From contig QANT01003476.1 of assembly GCA_003254885.1 (NCBI GenBank), forward strand, positions 1 to 40,484: 40,484 nt of DNA, read 5' to 3'. The translations under genes were made by a program, and so were the position numbers. This document shows positions 32,601 to 40,484 of this stretch, one piece after another. How positions within the stretch are numbered: the first letter of the stretch is position 1; every line of letters begins with the position of its first letter. Source of the stretch: Purshia tridentata (taxonomy: Eukaryota > Streptophyta > Magnoliopsida > Rosales > Rosaceae). Under the pieces are notes generated by a model. It ran no database searches. It saw nothing but the letters and a program-made list of their open reading frames with translations, and was not told where the DNA came from.

Positions 32601-35600
32601 AAGGGTATTGCTCGCCAAAACATTAAAAACAACAAAAAATAGATGACCTCAAGGACATTGCTATTTTCTCTGGCATCCACCTCACTATTATCACAACAAC
32701 TAATAGATTCACTGCCACATACAGAACACCAAGTAGGTTGCAGTGATGAAAGCAGTGGTAGTATTATAGAGAAAGTAAATAGCAGACAACTTAGTCTCCA
32801 CCCTGAGAGAGTGAGTCAGGGTATGGCACCAGAGATGTGGTGGGAGTAGGGAGGAGAGGTAATGTAAGAGACTAACTTCTTCTTGTCTTTTCAACTTCTA
32901 TAGAAATGTCGTCCCTATTTTGAGCTATCATAAACATTTTGTCTTCATTTAAACAGAGACTGTCTAGCACAGTAGCCAAAGGCGACTGTTGCTAGCATTA
33001 CTCTTCCTTATTATAAGAATCTAAGAAATACTGTCCTTATAATGAAAGAATAACTAAGAATGATATAAGGAGTAAGCATCGACCAAAATGTAGTAAGAAC
33101 ATAAACAAAGACACGTAGAGAGTGCAGCATACCTTTGCCTCAACATATTTCCACTTCACATAGAGCCTATGCTTTTCACCCCAACCATTTAATAATGGAA
33201 GGTTCATAAGGTTATCTTGAGCCTGTAAAGCAAAGGGCATAAAGAAAGCAAATTTATACTTCAGGGTCACCAATTTTGATGTGATTGGACAAATATATAA
33301 TGTACTGGGATGAGAAGTGTAATCATGTCGAACATAGTGAACAATTAGAATTATGACATATATGACATGTAACAATTAGAATTAATGACTTATTTATGAC
33401 ATGTAACTGATATGGAATTAAATATGAACTTTGCATGACATATTGTTGAGGAAAAATGGCAAAAATTACTCAATATCAGGAAAAGAGAAAGAAAAATCTA
33501 AAAATAGAGCAAATTAAATGGGCTATATATATTATATAAGAGAAATAATAGAGAGAAATTATTTAGACAAAAAGAACCTAATATAATATGGTTAATATTA
33601 GGTTCATGTTCTCTAACCATTCCAAATGCTGGGAGTGTGGATAGATTTCCATCATCATGGGCATCTACCATATATGCATGTAAAGGAATAACCACATATA
33701 TGAAATAAAATCTGGTACGTTATTGAAGAAAACTGGTTACAGCAAAAGATAATAACTAGAACCAAACACAGAGTCACTAGTAACTATAGCATAGAAGTAT
33801 AATGTGTAAGCTCTCCCAACCAAAAACAGAGGGTATATCTTTGTTATCCATTTTCGGTACAGTGGTTTTTACATTTATGGTTTGGTTTTTTCACTGTGCA
33901 ATGGAATCCATCATGTACCTGCAAGGAGGTTTTAGTATTACTGTAATGCTCCTCTAATCTAGAATATCTAATTCAGACTCTGAAATGATGTATTGGGTAA
34001 AATAGTACTGTAGGAGTGATATTTCCTTCCAACTCAAAAATGGTTCAAATTGCAAATTCTTAAAATATGAACAGCCAAAGAACATGAAGAAAACTGGATA
34101 AACAATGGAAGCATGGAAGATTATTACAAAAATCCTAGACTTTAAATGACATTGCTAATTGATAAGAGCATACCAGCCATGATAAGAAATTTTTTACCTG
34201 CTGCCAATACTTTACCATCTCACATGAAAGCCTTCGCTTCACTGCAAGAGTGGCTTTTGTACTATCAATTGCAACTCCTAGTTGAATATCGACACCCTGC
34301 AAAAGAATTGGAAAGAATGAAGTCAAAAAACAAGAATAAACAATAATAACAAATAACAACAACAAGAAGGAAGCAAACACAAAAAAAGTCAATTATTGCA
34401 TATTCACCTATTCAAGGTTGATTGCATTTATGTTCTATAGTAACATATAAAATTTTGAACCACAATTATCATGCAGTATATTAAATTTTACTACTAAAAT
34501 ATGTCATGTAGATGGTCAATCAAATGGCAGGAATGAAGTCTGAAATATAAATAATGTACCAATTATCAGATCAGTACATTCAAAGAAAGTTACTACCTGT
34601 CCTAATGCTTGTAGGCAAAGTGCTCGAAGAACTCCTTCTGCTAGGTCGACTGGCAAGTTTCTCCTGCAATAAGGCAATAGTCAAAAGATTAAGAATAGCA
34701 GTGTTAAGAAGATCATGATTACAAGAATGAAATTGGAAGCAGTGCAAATCTTCCAGGAATACAAACTTGAGCTCAGCAGGCAGCTGTGGGAGAGCATGTC
34801 GGACAGCACAGTCAAGGTATCCTGCTGCCTTAAGGAAAATATCAATTGAAGCTCGTCTACTCTCTGTAACAAAAAACCCAACAAAGAAACCTTCACAGTA
34901 GAACCAGGGAAAACAAAAGGCCATGCCAGGCACAAGAAAATAAACAAATTAGCATGACAGAAACCAATAGGTTGACTGATAACCAACTATTGCATATTTA
35001 AGCTTTCTTATCCAAGAAAAAAGTCTTATCAAAACAAGTAGCTCATGGCAGCATAACAAATAAATTACCAAAGAGTATCAAACACAAGAATTCCCATTTA
35101 AGAATTGGGATCAGGGTGTAGGAGATCCATTTTTCAGTTGTTTTATGGATGTCTTCTTAACATATCAACATCTTTTCAGTGACATGATCTAATGAATTCG
35201 AATCTCTGGTTTTTTCCTATTTGTCATTTAGTTCCTATGGCATCCTTTCTAGGCTTCATCCAAAACTGATACTTAATATCAAATGATGGGTATGAATTAC
35301 CATCAGCACACTGAACCCATGTAAAGGGAAGACAAGGAAAACAAATCAATCTCATCTTGCCACAAATTTTTCCAGACCTCTATACTTTATTTTCAAGTCC
35401 AAAAATGGAATAAAATAAGCAATATATATCATAAACATTCCATGGATATAACTACACAAAACAAAAGTATTGAAACTATAACTAAAAGTTTGAATTGATG
35501 CTTATTGTCTGCTATATGAATCTGTCCACAAAGAAATATTTTTTAAGTATGCAATATAATAAGCAGAAAAGCTTACGGCATGTGATTCCTTAAATTCAGC

Positions 35601-36637
35601 AAACAGTTTCATGCTATGAACTACAGTTTTCTTAAAAGCTCCTTTAACAAAGAGAAGACTTCGTAACCAATAAAGGTCCAAACTAATTCTAGAAAGCTTC
35701 AGAAACACTACTTTTCTTATTAACTTAGCAAACAATATCAAGAAAAGAAATCAGAAGATAAAATGGAAAAATACAGGATATAAATGCGCACTAACACCTA
35801 CCTTCCGAAACTTTTGGCTGATAACCATCAGCAGATGTTCTTGGAAGAAGTAACAGGTTAGCTTGTGATAATGATAGCATTGCCATTAAATGCAAAATCG
35901 ACAGCACCTCGTACCATGCATTAGACATGGCTGTTTCCTGAAAAATTGTTCATTCAAATCAAGCCAGGTTTCCTGTGACAAAATGATGGAATCTCAAACC
36001 GATTTGAGGAAAAAGCGAAAGAGGAAAGAAAAAACTGATATGCATAACAGAGTCATATGAATTAAAGAGTGGTGCCACACTCCCACCTCTGCATCATCCT
36101 CTTGATTTACCCAGACAAATTGCACCTTGTGTTGTAGCTGGCTCCCTTCACCAAAGAAAAATGCCTTTAGGATTTATCAAAACTTGTGGATGCAATTTTA
36201 TGAGATGAAATAAGACACATGATTTACCATCTTTCATTAATCCCAAAAGGACGGGCAAGTAATCCTCAAGAGCCTGCTGAAGATCAGCTAATGTTGAACC
36301 ACCTGAGGACAAGAATTCAGATGTAGAAATACCTAAGTTTACATATTATTTGGACAAAACACAAAATTTGTGTCTATGACGAACCATGTTGGGTTGCAGC
36401 TTTTCTTCTTGTTCTTGTAATTGTTGGACCTTCTTGGCCAGCCATTACAACTATACGAGTCCTTAAAGCAGATAGGCGTTCCACTAAACTCTTGGATAAT
36501 TGATCACCAAGTGACTGAGAGAAATCAACAGGTTTAGGGATTCGCAAACCGGGAACATAGACAGAGACTTCCCCAATGTTTGCTGGCCTCCTCCTATTTC
36601 CTACTGTATCTTTCGGTGTTGACAACAGGCATCCCAT
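29650..36637 (-). CDS. BRO1-like domain protein, putatively N-acylated
   Basis: Eleven coding exons on the minus strand: 36637-36385, 36302-36228, 36145-36087, 35937-35802, 34863-34767, 34663-34597, 34296-34198, 33222-33133, 31161-31007, 29996-29895 and 29800-29650. They total 1,284 nt in one frame, 427 residues, with GT-AG introns throughout. The protein matches the plant family annotated as endosomal-targeting BRO1-like domain proteins (for example Arabidopsis At1g73390, about 420 aa). Recognisable blocks are VYVPGLRIPKPVDFSQSLGD (28-47), SALRTRIVVMAGQEGPTITR (56-75), MVKYWQQAQDNLMNLPL near the exon 7/8 junction, and WKYVEAKAAAYYYHG near the exon 8/9 junction. The MGC start (Gly2, Cys3) suits N-myristoylation and palmitoylation, so membrane attachment is likely. 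BRO1 domains in other eukaryotes bind ESCRT-III; the function of this subfamily is inferred. Intron 8 carries a transposon. It looks intact. Confidence 0.92.
31802..33003 (+). mobile_element. Mutator-like element with captured host sequence, in an intron
   Basis: Terminal inverted repeats of about 60 bp, GAGTAATGCTA..ACAGT.GCCTT and TGTGCTAGACAGTCTCTGTT inside, at 31802-31864 and 32941-33003. Flanking nonamers TTTCTTATA (31793-31801) and TTCCTTATT (33004-33012) agree at seven of nine bases, as expected for an old 9-bp MULE target duplication. It lies wholly inside intron 8 (31162-33132) of the BRO1-like gene. No transposase is present; interior sequence includes an ATL-like coding fragment and CT-rich stretches, so it fits a Pack-MULE. 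Confidence 0.72.
32220..32444 (+). pseudogene. Fragment resembling an ATL-type RING-H2 E3 ligase
   Basis: The plus-strand frame of 74 codons contains KVVPLKLGKFRNVNGGEGSS, then ARRCFSMGFLAYVMDES and a stop. The LKLGKFRN and RRCFSMGS-YVMDE blocks are found C-terminal to the RING in ATL13/ATL46-type membrane RING-H2 ubiquitin ligases of plants. Neither the RING-H2 finger nor the transmembrane helix is present here, and the frame opens 5' without a convincing gene start. It lies inside the intronic MULE and antisense to the BRO1-like gene, so I read it as captured sequence, not a working gene. The family assignment rests on two short blocks. Confidence 0.5.
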
Positions 36638-37125
36638 ATCCTAAGACTTGCTATATCTGCCAACCCAGATAGAATTTAGTCAATCAGCATCAGAACCATT
36701 GAGGTTGTGTACACACATATGCTTATCTATGTACATGTATTTGTAGCTTATTGCATGTGAATTCTCTCTCAGATGAAATGGTGATGAATTTATAACAGCA
36801 TGTAGGTAATAGATTCCCATGCATATGAACCAGAAATTGAAGATGGTTCAAATATCATAGTACAAACAATGAAGATAAGTATCACAAGGAAGGTGGAACA
36901 TAAACAGTAAGAAAGCCACAATTAAATGTCAACCAACAAAGCACAAGTAGTAGGTTGCTCACGAGCAACACCCAAATGGTTCTTACGAGAACTCTCCTTG
37001 AGATATTATTATCTTTAAAACTTTAATTGGTTTTTAATTATTACTCTATTTCCAAAAGTAGACTACCTTGGTAACATTTAGCAAAACAAATAAATAACAA
37101 TTGTCTAAAATTGATCTAAACCCAC

Positions 37126-37175
37126 CTTGTCTCTAATCAGATGGTTGACTGATTTGTCAAAAGTTCTAGTAATTT
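37126..37175 (-). other. Non-coding leader exon 2 of the BRO1-like gene
   Basis: On the minus strand 50 bases lie between TTTGTGCAG and a GACAAG|GTGGGT donor. It joins the first exon (to 37811) with the coding exon, whose acceptor is probably TGGCAG at about 36660. No long upstream ORF is evident. Confidence 0.55.
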
Positions 37176-37810
37176 CTGCACAAACACACACAAAAAATGA
37201 AAAAAGAAAATCAAAATTAGAGGTTAAAACCGAAGAAAGAGCAAGAAAAACGTATATTATTTTGTTTAAAGGCAACAGAATCACATGAATGGCATGACCC
37301 ATGACATCGTAGAAGAGTTGAAAAGAAAAAGTGTACACCGAACTTTAAAAAGATGGTGATTTCTCGTGTAATCCGTTACTTAAAATGTGAAAGTCAAGGA
37401 ATTCAAATTGAACTGGATTGGCATTTGGTATTTGGTAACCCCTCACGAAACAGTTAACTTGAGCAGTTGAGCTGAAGATTATGAGTAAAGGGTCTCCAAA
37501 CAAGCTCACACAAGCAACAATTGGTGGAGAGCGCTAAATTAAAAAAGAAATAAAACCCAGAATTGAAGCTCCAAGCAACTGCAAACTGACATATTAAAGT
37601 TCGGAAAGACCAGAAAGTGCAAAGCAATATAATAAAATTTGAGGATGTTTATTATCTTTCTGGGTTTTTGAAATGAAACACAAAAGACAGCAAACCCAAA
37701 TAATAATAAATAAAAATAAATAAAAGGAAAAAACCTGAGAACTCAATCGAATAGAACTAAAAAACACATTTTGACCAAAAAGTAGAATTGATTGTATACT
37801 TGCCAATTAC

Positions 37811-38050
37811 CATAAAACGACTAGTTTGTGCGTGCGTTGGCAAGGCAGAGACAGAGACAGAGATAGAGAGACACACAGACACTCAATCATCAGATGAAAT
37901 GAAACCCAGTCTCCTAAACACAGAAACTGTACGGAAGATCGCAGACAGCACAGCACACTCTTGAGTCTTGAATTCAAAACCGGAGAAGAGAAGAAACAGC
38001 CAAAGAAAGAGGGTGTTGGAATTGAAAAATAATAATAATAATAATAGGTA
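37811..38050 (-). promoter_or_regulatory. First leader exon and promoter region of the BRO1-like gene
   Basis: The CT-rich leader contains repeated CTCTGT units (37845-37880 region) and ends at TTTTATG|GTAATT at 37811. Transcription probably starts near 38000. An AAT trinucleotide run (about 38028-38046) lies where a TATA element would be expected and gives TATTATT on the minus strand. No classic TATA box was found. Confidence 0.5.
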
Positions 38051-38119
38051 AAAGGGATTTTATTCCTAGTTTCTTATTCAAGGCTTTAGCTTTAAGCGGG
38101 TTCGACTTGAGCACTCAAC

Positions 38120-38631
38120 AGCATATTGAGTATTAGAAATGGTGGAAATTGGTGGAAGTTGTATTGTATATATCAGCAGCATTCAGTCGCTTTCATTTCT
38201 ACGTATATATACTTTAATAATAATAATACTAATAATAAAGGTAATAATTCCTCCTGCTATTCTCTCTCTACCTCTCATCACTCATCAAACATCACTATTC
38301 ACTCTGAAACTCACCCCACCACTCGGTCCCTTTTTTCCTACGTCAACCACAACTGTCTGTTATTCTTGTCATTTCTGCACTTCACTTTTCACTTGCTCGT
38401 TTTCTTTTCACCAAATTTACCACCATGACTCAGCAGCAGCGGAGCCAGTACATAATTCTCTAGTGGACTGAAACCGCCGCTGAGTAATAAGATATTAAAT
38501 TTGTTCCCATTTTGTCCTAATTTAAACTAAGATTTTACATGTTTTTGCAAAAATTAGGTGGCCATAGCTGGGTTAGACAACAGCATGTGAATCATGAACA
38601 AACAGACTAATATGTTGAGAAAAATGCTCGG
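38120..38631. other. Upstream spacer of the BRO1-like gene
   Basis: Contains a TAATAATAAT-rich stretch (about 38214-38245) and a CT-rich section. Two overlapping plus-strand open frames (38126-38471) have no conserved motif and read through simple repeats, so I do not call a gene. Confidence 0.5.
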
Positions 38632-38997
38632 GTCCTCTTGAGGACCAACCTTGTCTTCAAGTCCGCTAAAAGTCATAATTCTGCCTTGTCGGTTCAAAAT
38701 CAGAACCGTTCAATTTTTAGATTACTTAATAAAGATCATCTCTACAAAAAATCAACTCAATCGGAAATCATTTGGTTGTACAATTGTCAACGAATAAATA
38801 TAAAATCATAATTAAAAGACTAAATCATGTACATATTCGTTAACAGTTATACAATCAAACGATTTCTGATTGAGTTGATTTTTTCCAGAAATAATCTTTA
38901 TTAAGTGATCTAAAAATTGAATGATTTTGATCTTGAGTTGGCAGAATTATGATTTTTGACGAATTTGAGGATAAGATTGGTCCTCAAACTTGAGGAC
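38632..38997. mobile_element. Fold-back MITE, 366 bp
   Basis: Inverted arms 38632-38797 and 38833-38997 share GTCCTC..TTGAGGACCAA, CATAATTCTGCC, TTCAATTTTTAGAT, ACTTAATAAAGAT and AAAAAATCAACTCAATC. The loop is about 35 bp. Almost the whole element can form one hairpin. It lies about 600 bp upstream of the probable start of the BRO1-like transcript. Confidence 0.88.
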
Positions 38998-39685
38998 TTG
39001 GATCAACTTCCTTATTATCTGGTAATACCTATCACAAAAGAGATGACAAGTGTCAAGAAAATAATTTGTGCCAACTCCTAATCATTGGGAGCCAGCATAC
39101 TCTGCCAATTTTAAATTTTCGTTTCTGTCGTTGGATTTTTTTTTTTTTTGTTTTTTTGGGATTTGTCTTCTATATTTATTAGCACTCTATTGACCTTCAT
39201 TCATCCCCCTTGGCATGAAAAAAAACAGACAGATACACGTTTCAGAGTCACAACTCAGAACTCATAATGACTGTAACAAATGTCACAAGAAGATTGACCT
39301 CGTAAGGAGCACCTGGTCGCTAGATTCATGCACGGAATTACAGCTCACAACCAAATAGGATATTGTGACAATATTATTATTTTTCCTTACACTCTAGTTG
39401 TATAGGTCAAATATTGACAAACAATAATTAACTTGCGGTTTTATGACTTGGCAATTTGGTGCGTCCAAATTGAGAATTTTTTCAACGTAACCCATCTAAT
39501 GTATAAAAATAATATTGGATGACGTGCTTATTTTTATAAGGTATAATATCAATAATATTGACATATGTGGTGACACATATATTAGTCACAACATGCGAAT
39601 TACATAAAAAAATCTCTTGTCCAAATGGGTAATGTAAATTAGATGTATTTGTATGACATACATATATTAATAAATAATTAAATAT
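38998..39685. other. AT-rich spacer without recognised features
   Basis: Contains a poly-T stretch near 39138-39165 and a small imperfect hairpin around 39560-39580 (ACATATGTGGTGACACATATA). No coding signal. Confidence 0.5.
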
Positions 39686-39821
39686 AATTATATGCCTCAA
39701 TTATATACCACTTTTTAACTTGTTATCTCAAATTCAAAAAATTGCATTTGAGTACTTCAACTATGAGATCTTGCCAATTATGTACCTCTATTAGTCTTAC
39801 TGTCAAAAAAAGGGTTGACGG
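39686..39821. repeat. MULE-type terminal sequence, copy 1
   Basis: About 136 bp repeated in the same orientation at 40106-40239, sharing CTCAACTA.GA.ATCT.GCCAATTA and GTACCTCT.TTA.TCTTAC. The wording ('tacctcaattat ... gttaacgg') is typical of long-TIR MULE/MITE ends. The interval between copies contains another 'gggtaaattacaattt' terminus at about 39887. Confidence 0.7.
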
Positions 39822-40105
39822 AGTTACTTAATTGGCGAGATTTTGTAACTTTTTGAACGTGATTGAATTATTTATAAAGATTTGAGGGTAAATTACAATT
39901 TAATTCCTTAATTTTATCTCTGATTTCAAGTTAGTACTCTGGTAAAAAAAGTTTCAATTTTATACATCAACTTCAAATTCATGTCAACTTGGTACCTTCG
40001 TTACTCACACCATCAGAAAATCTGTTATCTTCTTACGTGGCGCATACAGACTGTTGACTTGACTTTTAAAAATTGCCACGTGGAAAACAAATAAGGGTTA
40101 ATCAC

Positions 40106-40239
40106 AATTATATACCTAAATTATACACAACTTTTCAATTTGATACCTTAAGTTTAAAAAGTTGCATTAGAGTACCTCAACTACGAAATCTAGCCAATTA
40201 AGTACCTCTGTTAATCTTACCGTAAAAAGATGTTAACGG
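40106..40239. repeat. MULE-type terminal sequence, copy 2
   Basis: Direct partner of 39686-39821, about 75-80% alike by eye. Two more terminus-like starts follow, at about 40256 and 40336 (GGGTAAACTGTAATTTAGTA), the last one cut by the window end at 40484. Confidence 0.7.
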
Positions 40240-40484
40240 CTAATATTTATAAAACAAATTACAATTAAGTACCTCAACTTTACATAGTTTTTAAAGTCAG
40301 TCCCTCAACTTTTCTTTTATTTTAAGATTTTTTTTAGGGTAAACTGTAATTTAGTACCTCAGGTTTGGGTCAAATTACAAGTTGGTACCTCTAGTTTTTT
40401 TTTGAATTTTTTGGTACCCCCATCTTCATTTTTTTTGCAAATGCATACCTCCGTCAACTCTTCCGTCTAAAATTCTGTTAAATG

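Noticed and set aside
38126..38471. Two overlapping open frames upstream of the BRO1-like gene
   Set aside because: They read through AAT and CT simple repeats and show no motif.
1..40484. CRISPR arrays, operons, bacterial terminators or riboswitches
   Set aside because: The sequence is plant nuclear DNA with spliced genes; no regularly spaced repeats with unique spacers were seen.

Overview
This window is nuclear DNA of a flowering plant, most likely a dicot. It is AT-rich, has GT-AG spliced genes, and carries Ty1-copia, LTR and Harbinger elements plus several fold-back (long-TIR) MITEs. I cannot name the species.

Layout. 465-5460: a decayed Tnt1/Tork-like copia retrotransposon on the minus strand, with both LTRs, a primer binding site and a broken gag-pol. 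5490-6960: minus-strand remains of an unrecognised multi-exon gene. 7190-15000: a nested LTR complex. Its outer element is on the minus strand and has a gag-like reading frame but no visible pol. A 4.5 kb plus-strand LTR of the same family sits inside it as an apparent solo LTR, and the outer 3' LTR itself carries a large fold-back MITE. 15000-19560: MITE remnants, exons of a Harbinger-type Myb/SANT ORF1, a GA-rich microsatellite and unassigned AT-rich DNA. 19589-24319: a 5'-truncated Sirevirus-like copia element on the plus strand.

25350-38010 is the gene-bearing part. A CCDC12/Cwf18-type splicing factor gene (plus strand, four coding exons, 154 aa) converges with a BRO1-like-domain gene (minus strand, eleven coding exons, 427 aa, MGC acylation start). 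The core promoter of the CCDC12 gene lies in the second of two ~138 bp direct repeats. A 1.2 kb Mutator-like element in an intron of the BRO1-like gene holds what looks like a captured fragment of an ATL-type RING-H2 gene, antisense to the host transcript. 38630-40484 holds a fold-back MITE and piled-up MULE-type terminal sequences cut by the window end.

The two intact genes are housekeeping-type and not functionally linked. I found no clearly new multi-gene system. The most unusual structures are the nested opposite-orientation large-LTR complex, the duplicated promoter and the intronic gene-capturing transposon.
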